Assembly: GCA_030681645.1 (NCBI GenBank)
Contig: JAUXRX010000001.1
Coordinates: forward strand, 62,001-126,000
Origin: Archangium sp.
Lineage (GTDB): Bacteria; Myxococcota; Myxococcia; Myxococcales; Myxococcaceae
Direction of reading: 5' to 3'
Length of the DNA: 64,000 nt
Below the pieces are notes generated by a model, which was given only the letters and a program-made list of their open reading frames with translations, was not told the origin of the DNA and did not search any database. The translations under genes were made by a program, and so were the position numbers. Shown one piece after another: positions 42,605-49,998 of the stretch (its first letter is position 1; each line of letters begins with the position of its first letter).

Positions 42605-44424
42605 TTGTTGTCGGCGACGATGGCGATGCGCCGGTCGGGCAGCACGGTCACGCCCTCGATGGTCCAGAAGGGGAAGGTGAAGGCGCCGCCATCGCGCGTG
42701 ACGAGCTTCATCAGGTCGGCGACCTCGGTCCTCTTCACCACGGCTCCCCGCTGAGTCGGCAGCTCGAAGCCGATGAGCCGCTTGTACGCGGTCGGGTCTC
42801 CATCGGTGTCGTCACGTTCGAGCGCGAGGCCCGAGGTGGCGGACACCATCGTCACGTCGCCCACCGCGACCGCGCGCGCGTCGAGCGGAAATCGAAACGC
42901 GAGGCCGGTGAACTCGCGCCGGGCGAGGTCGAAGGAGAACGCGTGCAGCTCACGGGTGGCGTCGAGCGGCTTCTCCAGCATCGCGTAGAGGGTGGTGCCA
43001 TCAGAGGACAGGGCCAGGTTTTCGAAGCCGCTGCTGCGCCCCACGTTCGCGGGAGCGGAGGGAGGCCCACCCTCGAAGAGCGCCACGGTGGGCAGAGGCC
43101 CGGCACCGAGGCTGGCGAAGTCGAAGCTCTGCAGGGTGGCGCGGGTTTCCCACGGCGTGCCCTTCAGCGTGGCCAGCACGTGCGCGCGCAGGGCCTCGAC
43201 GTCGCCGGGCACGAAGCCCTTGGTCTCGATGTTGAGCCGCGGCGACGCAGCGTTCGGGTGCGCGCGGCCCCACGCCTCGAGGAAGTCGAGCAGCTCGCGC
43301 AGCGTGACCGGAGAGAACGCGCCGTTCACCCCGAGCGGAGTCGAGGGGCCCCGCTTCGCCCGTCGCGCCTCGACGAACTCTCTCGTGACTGGACCCACCT
43401 CGCGCCGCTGCTCGGGGAAGCGCTGCGAGAGCAGTCCGTCGCAGCGCCACCTCTTCAACTCCTCCAGGCGCGCAGTGCGCAGCTCGATTCCGCCATCGCG
43501 CGGGCCGCTGCACTTCGGCCCGTCCAGCCTGGCGTCGTGCCAGACCAGCGCGCCGCCGTCCGCGATGAGGGAGAGGTCGAACTCCAGCGTGGGCGTGCCC
43601 AGCTCGAGGGCCCGCTCGAACGCGGGCAGCGTGCTCTCGGGGCGCAGGCCGCGCGCCCCGCGGTGTCCCTGCACCTCGACGCCCGCATCGAGCGCGAGGG
43701 CGAGGTCGGGGCGATCGCTGATCAGCCCGTCGACGCCGAAGTCCACCAGCTCGCGCATGCGCACCGGGTCATTGACTGTCCACGGCACCACCCGAAAGCC
43801 CGCGGCGTGGAGTTGATCCACCAGGGCCTTCGAGGTGAGCAGTGAATAATCAGGCGAGACGATCGCCGTGCCCGTCGCCGCGCGGAGCCCGAGCATCGAG
43901 CGCACCAGCCAGGTGAGCTCGGGTGCGTCGACGGAGCGGAGCATCCCGCCGTCGGGCAGCGGCACCCGGTACGGCGGCTCGAGCAACACGCCGTTCGCGT
44001 CGAAGTGCAGCAGCGAGGGCCCGAACTCTTCGCCCACCCAGAAGGTGCCGTCGGGCGCGCGCACGAGAGACTCGGGGTCGATCTCCGCGCCGGTGAGCGG
44101 GCGGCCGTGGGGGTTCTGCAGGCGGAAGCGCAGCGTGGGGTGCAGGTGGCCGTCAGAGAGCTCGAGCGCGTACACCCCGGGACGAAAGTCGTTGGAGTTG
44201 TCGAGTCTCCCGAAGCCGTTGTCCGTGATGGTGAGCAGGCCGCCGTCGGTATCGAGGGTGAGGCCAGAGAAGCCCTGCACCGGCTGTCCGTGCTCGAAGG
44301 GCGTGGGGCTGAGCACGAAGACCTCGACGGCCCCTCGACTCCGCTCGGGGCGAACGGTTTCGGCCCGCGGGTGGTTCGCGCAAGCCACGAGGCAGAGCGA
44401 CGCCAGGGCGAGGCGTGCGTTCAC
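42529..44424 (-). CDS. Phytase-like/GDPD lipoprotein with rearranged GDPD domain
   Basis: 631 residues from a GTG at 44424. The leader ends LVAC (lipobox). The phytase-like esterase N-half is at residues 48-155 (GFSGLTLD, VGEEFGPSLLHFD) and its C-half from about 455 (GFENLALSSDG). Between them lies a glycerophosphodiester phosphodiesterase with its halves in the wrong order: the C-part (SPDYSLLTSKALVDQL, VPWTVNDP, VDGLISDRPD) at 186-245, then the N-part (GHRGARGLRPEST, EFDL, VWHDA, NIETK) at 253-440. Family-A repeat residues are read in frame near 25-32 and 357-368. Catalytic His254, Glu281 and His296 are present. Confidence 0.82.
   Translation of the reverse strand: MNARLALASLCLVACANHPRAETVRPERSRGAVEVFVLSPTPFEHGQPVQGFSGLTLDTDGGLLTITDNGFGRLDNSNDFRPGVYALELSDGHLHPTLRFRLQNPHGRPLTGAEIDPESLVRAPDGTFWVGEEFGPSLLHFDANGVLLEPPYRVPLPDGGMLRSVDAPELTWLVRSMLGLRAATGTAIVSPDYSLLTSKALVDQLHAAGFRVVPWTVNDPVRMRELVDFGVDGLISDRPDLALALDAGVEVQGHRGARGLRPESTLPAFERALELGTPTLEFDLSLIADGGALVWHDARLDGPKCSGPRDGGIELRTARLEELKRWRCDGLLSQRFPEQRREVGPVTREFVEARRAKRGPSTPLGVNGAFSPVTLRELLDFLEAWGRAHPNAASPRLNIETKGFVPGDVEALRAHVLATLKGTPWETRATLQSFDFASLGAGPLPTVALFEGGPPSAPANVGRSSGFENLALSSDGTTLYAMLEKPLDATRELHAFSFDLARREFTGLAFRFPLDARAVAVGDVTMVSATSGLALERDDTDGDPTAYKRLIGFELPTQRGAVVKRTEVADLMKLVTRDGGAFTFPFWTIEGVTVLPDRRIAIVADNNHPLGRARHPDSGVPDETELILLSR
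43323..43348. repeat. Family A repeat, in frame inside the GDPD gene
   Basis: CCGTTCACCCCGAGCGGAGT, continuing CGAGGGG. It encodes residues GPSTPLGVNGA of the GDPD protein, near residue 362, in a loop between catalytic segments. Confidence 0.85.
44331..44357. repeat. Family A repeat, in frame near the GDPD N-terminus
   Basis: CCCCTCGACTCCGCTCGGGG, continuing CGAACGG. It encodes about 9 residues (TVRPERSRG) just after the lipobox of the GDPD lipoprotein. Confidence 0.85.
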
Positions 44425-44514
44425 TTCAGCTCCGCCAGACGCCTCTTCTTCAGCTCGCTCAACTGCGTAGTCACGCGCGCGTCGTAGCCGATCTCCACCA
44501 CACCTGCCGCGCCT

Positions 44515-45705
44515 TCACGCACGGAGCGTGCGGCGCCGCGCCAGCAACACGAGGGCGCCCAGCAGGAGAAACGAGTCGATCGCGCCACACCCACAACCGG
44601 TGGACTGAACGTTCTCCAGGCGACCACCGTCCGGCTGCGCGCACCTTTCGTCGGTGACGCCATCGCAGTCGTTGTCGAGGCCATCACACCGCTGCTCTTC
44701 TGCTTCCCAGGTGGGCCCGTAGTCCGCGCCGCCACACCGCGCGAGGCTGTCGAAATTGCATCTCGGGGAGAGATGCTGTGCGCCGGTGCACACGCCCACC
44801 TGCAGCTCGCACGGCAGGAAGTCGGAATCGAAAGCATCGGTGAAGCCGTCGCAGTCGTTGTCCTTGCCGTCGCAGCTGCGCTCGACCGGTTCCCAGGCTG
44901 CCCCGTATTGATCCGCTCCACATTCCGCAAAGCCGGTGGGCCGGCAGAGCTCCTGCGTGGTGATCGCGCCGGCACAGACGCCGAGCTGAAGCGCGCAGGG
45001 CTTCATCGCCACGTCATCGGGAGTTCCGTCGCAATCATTGTCGAGCCCGTCACAGCGCGTCTCCTCGAACTCATAGTCGAGCCCGTATTCGTCGCGCCCA
45101 CAGCTCGCGCCCGGCGTGCAGTCGGTGATGGTGACGCCCGAACAGACGCCGAGCTGAAGCGCACAGGGAATCGCCCGCGAGATCACCCCGTCGCAGTTGA
45201 AGTCGAGCGAGCCGCACATCGCTTCGGACTGACCGAAGGTCGGGCCGTAGCTGGCGTCGGAGCAGGCGAGGAAGGCGCCGTTCACGCAGGTCGACGGCGT
45301 GTTGCGCGAGCTGAAGCAGATGCCGGTCTGATTTGCGCAAAGAGGCAACTCGAGCTGCGGGTCCGCCCCGTCGATGAGGGCGTCGCAATCGTTGTCGATG
45401 GTGTCGCACAGTTCACTCGCGCGCGGATATACCGCCGCGTTGGTGTCGTCGCAGTCACCGGGGTCTCGCGCCCAATCCAGGTCGACGTTCGCGAGGACCT
45501 GACAATCCGCGCTCCCGAAGGAGTCGTGATCTGCGTCGCGGCACACCAGCTGCGCGTTCCGCAGAATCGTGGTGACCACGAAGTCAGACCCTGGCGTCGC
45601 ACCGATGGCTCGCGCGTACTGCCCTCCGAACGAGGCGCGCACCGCCGCGTGACAGACGTCGAGCCCAGGTCCAGCTTCGGGCGATCGGCTGGATTTCGTC
45701 TTCAC
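44515..45705 (-). CDS. MopE-like Cys-rich protein with MYXO-CTERM-like tail
   Basis: 396 residues from a GTG at 45705 (SD GGAG nearby); a longer ATG frame from 45777 is possible but would cover a palindrome. The body is repeated DNDCDG units (CDGLDNDCDGTPDDV, CDGKDNDCDGFTDAF, CDGLDNDCDGVTDE) with CALQLGVC and CELQVGVC segments, the pattern of MopE/metal-binding myxobacterial repeats that may bind Ca or Cu. The tail STGCGCGAIDSFLLLGALVLLARRR is a MYXO-CTERM sorting signal. No signal peptide was found, which is odd for such a tail, so the true N-terminus may be lost or mis-assigned. Confidence 0.7.
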   Translation of the reverse strand: MKTKSSRSPEAGPGLDVCHAAVRASFGGQYARAIGATPGSDFVVTTILRNAQLVCRDADHDSFGSADCQVLANVDLDWARDPGDCDDTNAAVYPRASELCDTIDNDCDALIDGADPQLELPLCANQTGICFSSRNTPSTCVNGAFLACSDASYGPTFGQSEAMCGSLDFNCDGVISRAIPCALQLGVCSGVTITDCTPGASCGRDEYGLDYEFEETRCDGLDNDCDGTPDDVAMKPCALQLGVCAGAITTQELCRPTGFAECGADQYGAAWEPVERSCDGKDNDCDGFTDAFDSDFLPCELQVGVCTGAQHLSPRCNFDSLARCGGADYGPTWEAEEQRCDGLDNDCDGVTDERCAQPDGGRLENVQSTGCGCGAIDSFLLLGALVLLARRRTLRA

Positions 45706-45736
45706 TCGAGCTCCGAAGGACCCAACACACCGATAT

Positions 45737-45754
45737 TCCATGCGTTTGCATGGA
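45737..45754. promoter_or_regulatory. Inverted repeat, candidate operator for the cytochrome operon
   Basis: TCCATGC-GTTT-GCATGGA, a perfect 7-bp dyad with a 4-base spacer, lies about 60 bases upstream of the cytochrome b561 ATG and 30 bases upstream of the likely MopE-like start on the other strand. Confidence 0.4.
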
Positions 45755-45812
45755 TTCGGCTGCGCGGATCCGTTCACGTTGGGTTCACGCGTGCCTCCGT
45801 AGGGTCCGCGTC

Positions 45813-46832
45813 ATGAAGAAAACCAAAGTCTGGGACCTCGCAGTTCGCTTGAGCCACCTGCTGTTCGGGGTGCTGGTGCTCGGCGCCTTCCTCACCTCGG
45901 AGGAAGACGACTTCATCCCCATTCACACCCGGCTCGGCCTGGTGCTGCTGGGCGTGGTGCTCTTCCGCGTGGTGTGGGGCTTCGTCGGCACGAAGCACGC
46001 GCGCTTCGCTGACTTCGTGCGCTCACCGAAGGAGGTGCTCGAGGCGCTGCGCGGCATGATGCGCGGCCAGCCCGGCCACTTCGTCGGACACAACCCGGTG
46101 GGCGCGGTGATGGTGGTGACGCTGCTGGCCACCCTCGTCACCGTGACGGTCACCGGCATCATCGTCTCGCAAGGTCCCGAGTGGAGCGGCCCGCTCTTGA
46201 TGTCGAAGAGCGTCGCGCACTCCGTGAAGGAGGTGCACGAGGCCGCGGCGTGGGCGCTGCCGGTGCTGATCTTCTTCCACGTGGCGGGCGTGCTGCTCTC
46301 GTCGTTCCTCGAGAAGCAGAACCTGGTCGCGGGCATGGTGACCGGCTTCAAGCGCGCTGACCCCTCGACTCCGCTCGGGGAGACCGGCGGGCGCCTCGCG
46401 CGTACGGCGGGCTTCCTCACCGCGGTGCTGGTGGGCCTGGGCGTGGTGCTGCTGCTCTGGCGCCTCATGCCCATCGGCAGCGCTGAAGCCGCCACACCGC
46501 TGCTCTCGCGCTACGAGGCTGGCGCCCGCGCGGAAGACCCCACGTTCACCCGCTTCGACGCCGCCCGCGGCCGCGCCCTCTACTTCGAGGAGCACGACGG
46601 CCGCACCGGCAAGAGTTCCTGCGCCACCTGCCACACCAGCGACGCCACGAAGACGGGCCGCTCGCCCGTGGGGAAAATCATCGACCCGCTCGCCCCCTCG
46701 GCGAACCCCGAGCGCTTCACCGACGCCGCGAAGGCCGACAAGTGGTTCGACCGCAACTGCAAGCAGGTCCTCGGCCGCACCTGCACCTCGCGCGAGCGCG
46801 GCGACTTCCTCACGTATCTCGACACCCTCTGA
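45813..46832 (+). CDS. Cytochrome b561-SHP (DUF1924) fusion protein
   Basis: 339 residues from the ATG at 45813. Residues 1-170 are a di-heme cytochrome b561-type membrane domain with four transmembrane segments and heme-ligand His candidates at 15, 38, 142 and 156. A fifth transmembrane segment (about 200-217) leads to a periplasmic DUF1924/SHP-like c-heme domain with CATCH (Cys270-Cys273-His274). In Rhodobacter sphaeroides, SHP, diheme cytochrome c and cytochrome b561 are separate genes of one operon; here two are fused. A family-A repeat adds residues 181-194. Likely role: quinol-linked electron transfer to an oxygen- or NO-sensing SHP heme. Confidence 0.87.
   Translation: MKKTKVWDLAVRLSHLLFGVLVLGAFLTSEEDDFIPIHTRLGLVLLGVVLFRVVWGFVGTKHARFADFVRSPKEVLEALRGMMRGQPGHFVGHNPVGAVMVVTLLATLVTVTVTGIIVSQGPEWSGPLLMSKSVAHSVKEVHEAAAWALPVLIFFHVAGVLLSSFLEKQNLVAGMVTGFKRADPSTPLGETGGRLARTAGFLTAVLVGLGVVLLLWRLMPIGSAEAATPLLSRYEAGARAEDPTFTRFDAARGRALYFEEHDGRTGKSSCATCHTSDATKTGRSPVGKIIDPLAPSANPERFTDAAKADKWFDRNCKQVLGRTCTSRERGDFLTYLDTL
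46361..46386. repeat. Family A repeat, in frame in the b561-SHP gene
   Basis: CCCCTCGACTCCGCTCGGGG, then AGACCG. It encodes about 10 residues (DPSTPLGETG) in the loop between the fourth and fifth membrane segments. Confidence 0.85.
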
Positions 46833-46845
46833 TCAGGAGACACCC

Positions 46846-47355
46846 ATGTTCCGAAAGCCACTGCTCGCCCTCCTCGCCGTCACCCTGGCCCTCCCCCTGA
46901 TCTCTCGCGCCGACGACGACGACGACGACGACGACCGCGAAGAGCACCACCAGAAGCGCGCGCCGCTGCCCCTCTCGAAGCCCTACCTCGCGGAGTGCGG
47001 GAGCTGCCACCTCGCCTTCCCGCCCTCGATGCTCCCGGCCCGCTCGTGGAAGGCGCTCCTCGCCGGCCTCGACGACCACTTCGGGCAGAACGCAGAGGTC
47101 GACGCCGCCACCCGCAAGGAGCTCGAGACCTGGCTCGTCGCCAACGCTGGCCGCGACGTGCCCGGGCCCACGCCGCTGCGCATCACCACGCTGCGCTGGT
47201 GGGTGCACGAGCATGACGAGCTCTCCCCGGCCACGTTCCAGCGAAAGGCAGTGATGAGCCCTGCGAATTGTGCGGCCTGCCACCCCGGTGCGAATCAAGG
47301 TGCGTTCGGCGAGCATGCTGTGAAGGTCCCTCGCGATGCGCCTCCTCCTCGCTGA
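46846..47355 (+). CDS. Diheme cytochrome c (DHC-like)
   Basis: 169 residues with a signal peptide (MFRKPLLALLAVTLALPLIS) and an unusual run of eight Asp after the cleavage region. Two c-heme sites are present: CGSCH (Cys51, Cys54, His55) and CAACH (Cys142, Cys145, His146). The spacing and the central RITTLRWW segment fit the DHC family, the electron donor to SHP in Rhodobacter. It sits 13 bases after the b561-SHP gene, so the pair is an operon. The 3' end overlaps the response regulator by 20 bases. Confidence 0.87.
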   Translation: MFRKPLLALLAVTLALPLISRADDDDDDDDREEHHQKRAPLPLSKPYLAECGSCHLAFPPSMLPARSWKALLAGLDDHFGQNAEVDAATRKELETWLVANAGRDVPGPTPLRITTLRWWVHEHDELSPATFQRKAVMSPANCAACHPGANQGAFGEHAVKVPRDAPPPR

Positions 47356-48025
47356 AGACACGCCGTCGCTGGCGAAGAGCCTGGCCCAGGGCTTGACGGA
47401 GGAGGGCTACACCGTGGACGTGGTGGGCGACGGCGAGAGCGCGCTCCACCTCGCCACCGAGCTGCGCTTCGACGGCATCATCCTCGACCGCATGATGCCC
47501 CGCCTCGACGGGCTGGGCGTGCTGCGTGCGCTGAGGAAGCAGGGCGTGAAGACACCGGTGCTGCTGCTCACCGCGCTCGGCGAGGTGCAGGACCGGGTCG
47601 ATGGGCTCGACGCCGGCGCAGACGATTACCTGATCAAGCCGTTTGCCTTCGCCGAGCTGCTGGCCCGCCTGCGCGCGCTGGTGCGCCGCGAGTTCGGCCA
47701 GACCTCGAATACCGTCGCGGTGGGACCGCTCGTGCTCGACCTGGGCGCTCACACCGCCTCGGTGAAGGGGCAGGTCCTCGAGCTCACCTCTCGCGAGTAC
47801 GCCGTGCTCGAGCTGTTCGTGATGAAGCCCGGCGTCACCTGGTCGCGCTCGCAGCTCGCGGAACACCTGTACAACGAAGAGGCGGAGCGCGACTCGAACG
47901 TCATCGATGTGTTCGTGGCCCGGCTGCGGCGCAAGCTCGAAGCGGCGGGGTTGCACGGGAGTGAACTGATTACGACGCAGCGCGGGCTGGGGTACCGCTT
48001 CAACGTGGGAAAGGCGGAGTCATGA
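47336..48025 (+). CDS. OmpR-family response regulator
   Basis: 229 residues. The receiver has Asp8, phospho-acceptor Asp51 (IILDRMMP) and Lys101 (LIKPF). The C-terminal winged helix runs from about 130 to the end (SREYAVLELFVMKPG, then NVIDVFVARLRRKLE and RGLGYRF). The start lies inside the diheme cytochrome gene (20-base overlap), which ties it to the redox operon. The histidine kinase follows at 48084, after a family-B repeat. It likely regulates genes in response to the same redox input. Confidence 0.92.
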   Translation: MRLLLAEDTPSLAKSLAQGLTEEGYTVDVVGDGESALHLATELRFDGIILDRMMPRLDGLGVLRALRKQGVKTPVLLLTALGEVQDRVDGLDAGADDYLIKPFAFAELLARLRALVRREFGQTSNTVAVGPLVLDLGAHTASVKGQVLELTSREYAVLELFVMKPGVTWSRSQLAEHLYNEEAERDSNVIDVFVARLRRKLEAAGLHGSELITTQRGLGYRFNVGKAES

Positions 48026-48032
48026 ACGAGGG

Positions 48033-48076
48033 CCCCTCACCCCGGCCCTCTCCCCGCTGGCGCAGGGAGAGGGAGG
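48033..48076. repeat. Dispersed palindromic repeat, family B
   Basis: CCCCTCACCCCGGCCCTCTC, loop, GCAGGGAGAGGGAGG. It lies between the response regulator and the kinase, and its closing GGGAGG is 7 bases from the kinase ATG, so it supplies the ribosome-binding site. Confidence 0.88.
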
Positions 48077-48083
48077 CCAGGAC

Positions 48084-49424
48084 ATGAGCCTGCGCCTGAA
48101 GCTGGTGCTGCTCGTGCTGGGCCTGACGACCACGCTGCTCGGGGGCCTGGGGCTCGCGCTCGCCGGCTCGCTGCGCAACTGGACCACCGAGGTCGTCGAC
48201 GGCGAGCTCACCCGCCGCGCCGAGGTGCTCATGCACGAGGTGAAGTTCGAGCACGGCACGCTCGAGCTCGACGACGACGACGACCTCGGCACCCGCGGCC
48301 TCCCCTTCCGCGTCGAGACCGAAGCGGGCGCCGTGCTGCTGGGCAGCGAGGTCGCCTGGCCCGCGGAGTCCCTCTCGGAGCTCGGCTTCATCACCACCCA
48401 GAGCCGCGCGGGTGAGCCGCTGCGGGTGCTCTCACGCGCCTTCACTCCGCATCACGGCCGCGAGCGGCTGGTGCTGCGCGTCGCCGCGCCGTTGACCGCG
48501 TTCTCTGGACTGGCCGACCGGTTCCGCACCGGGCTCCTGCTCGCGCTGCTGCTCGCCGCGGTGCTCAGCGCTGGCGGCGCGGCGCTGCTGGCCCACTGGT
48601 TCCTCGCGCCCATGCGACGGCTCTCGCGCTCGGTCGACGAGCTTGAAGCGAGATCCCTCACCGCCCGCCTCGACACCGGCAACCTTGGTCCCGAGCTGGG
48701 CCGGGTGGCCAGCGCCCTCAACGGCCTGTTGGGCCGCGTCGCCGCGGTGGTCGACCAGCAACGCGAGTTCATCGGCCGCGCCAGCCACGCCCTGCGCACG
48801 CCGCTCACCAGCATCCTCACCCAGTCCGAGGTGGCGCTGCGCAGGGAGCGCGAGCCGGACAGCTACCGGGCCACCCTCGAGTCCATCGCCGCTGCCTCGC
48901 GCGACGCCGCGCAGCTCGCCGACGGGTTGCTGGCGCTCGCCCGCGCTGACGCCGCTGCTCCCGCAGTGCGGGAAAGCGTGGTGCTGACGGAGCTCGCGGC
49001 GGAGCTGGGGCGCCTCTTCCGTCCCCGCGCTGAGGCGAGCGGTCTGCGCCTCGAGTTCGAAGCGCCGCAAGACCTGGTGCTGCAGGCCAACCGCTCGCGC
49101 TTGAGGGAGCTGCTCGACGCGCTGCTCGACAACGCGCTCCGGTACACCCCGGCCGGGGGGCTGATGCGCTTCACCGCGCGCGCCGAGGGCAAGGGCGTGG
49201 TGCTCGAGGTGTCCGACACCGGCCCCGGCATCAGGCCCGAGGAGCGGGAACAGGTCTTCGAGCGCTTCTTTCGGGGCAGCGCGGCGGCGGCGTCAGGTCA
49301 GCCTGGCAGCGGGCTGGGGCTGTCGTTGGTGAAGGCCCTCGCCACGGCTGAAGGTGCCACGGTGTCGCTCAGGGAGAACCAGGGCGGTGGAAGTGTCGTG
49401 ATGCTCTGCTTCCAGAGGGAGTAG
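48084..49424 (+). CDS. Membrane histidine kinase, partner of 47336
   Basis: 446 residues. Two transmembrane segments (about 6-28 and 149-172) flank a periplasmic sensor of about 120 residues that contains a DDDDD acidic run. A HAMP-like linker follows (LAPMRRLSRSVDELEARSLTARL), then HisKA with His235 in RASHALRTPLTS, and an HATPase with NALRYTPAG, DTGPGI and GSGLGLSLVKA. It is paired with the OmpR-type regulator upstream. The sensed signal is unknown, but the operon context suggests redox state or a small molecule in the periplasm. Confidence 0.92.
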   Translation: MSLRLKLVLLVLGLTTTLLGGLGLALAGSLRNWTTEVVDGELTRRAEVLMHEVKFEHGTLELDDDDDLGTRGLPFRVETEAGAVLLGSEVAWPAESLSELGFITTQSRAGEPLRVLSRAFTPHHGRERLVLRVAAPLTAFSGLADRFRTGLLLALLLAAVLSAGGAALLAHWFLAPMRRLSRSVDELEARSLTARLDTGNLGPELGRVASALNGLLGRVAAVVDQQREFIGRASHALRTPLTSILTQSEVALRREREPDSYRATLESIAAASRDAAQLADGLLALARADAAAPAVRESVVLTELAAELGRLFRPRAEASGLRLEFEAPQDLVLQANRSRLRELLDALLDNALRYTPAGGLMRFTARAEGKGVVLEVSDTGPGIRPEEREQVFERFFRGSAAAASGQPGSGLGLSLVKALATAEGATVSLRENQGGGSVVMLCFQRE

Positions 49425-49430
49425 AGGTCG

Positions 49431-49471
49431 CCCCTCACCCCAACCCTCTCCCCGCGTGCGGGGAGAGGGAG
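49431..49471. repeat. Dispersed palindromic repeat, family B
   Basis: CCCCTCACCCCAACCCTCTC, CCGCGTGCGG loop, GGAGAGGGAGA. It sits immediately upstream of the ATG at 49480 and supplies its GGGAG ribosome-binding site (8 bases away). Confidence 0.88.
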
Positions 49472-49479
49472 ACCAATTT

Positions 49480-49998
49480 ATGGAATGGCTCGAGTACCAG
49501 GCGGTCGCTGCGTTCTACAAAGGCCGCAAGGCCAGGCGCAGCCACGTGCCCCTGATGCAACACATCGACGAGGGCCTCTCCGTGCTCGAGGCCCTCGGCG
49601 CCTCCGAGCGGGCGAAGCGCGCGTACTGCCTGCACCCGCTGCTGCAGGCCGATGAAGACCTGGCAGCCTCGTATGAGAAGGGCGTGGAGAAGCTCACGGA
49701 TGATCCTGCCGTGCTCACCCTCGCCCTCGAGTACCGCAACATCGCCAACGCCACTCTCTCGCCCCGCCTCATCGCCACCGCCGACGAGATTCCCCTGAGC
49801 CCGCTCGAGGAGGTCAACGACATGCTCCGCGCGGACAAGGTGCAGAACTGGAAGGACTTCGTGCGCCACCACAAGGGCAACCACTCGCGCAGCGTCGAGC
49901 TCGAGCGCTACTTCAAGCTCTGGCACTCGCGCCTCGGCCTGAGCCAGCCTCGCGTCGCGCAGCTGGTCGAGCTCGCGGGAGCTCAGCGCGCGAAGTAG
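49480..49998 (+). CDS. Hypothetical protein
   Basis: 172 residues from the ATG at 49480. It has HIDEGLSVLEALGASERAKRAYCLHPLLQADEDL, which is reminiscent of HD-like hydrolase cores (His-Asp pairs), and a basic C-terminus with HHKGNHSRSVELERYF. It has no signal peptide or membrane span. The start depends on a family-B repeat for its ribosome-binding site. It converges with the amidase gene, overlapping by 16 bases. Function unknown. Confidence 0.65.
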   Translation: MEWLEYQAVAAFYKGRKARRSHVPLMQHIDEGLSVLEALGASERAKRAYCLHPLLQADEDLAASYEKGVEKLTDDPAVLTLALEYRNIANATLSPRLIATADEIPLSPLEEVNDMLRADKVQNWKDFVRHHKGNHSRSVELERYFKLWHSRLGLSQPRVAQLVELAGAQRAK

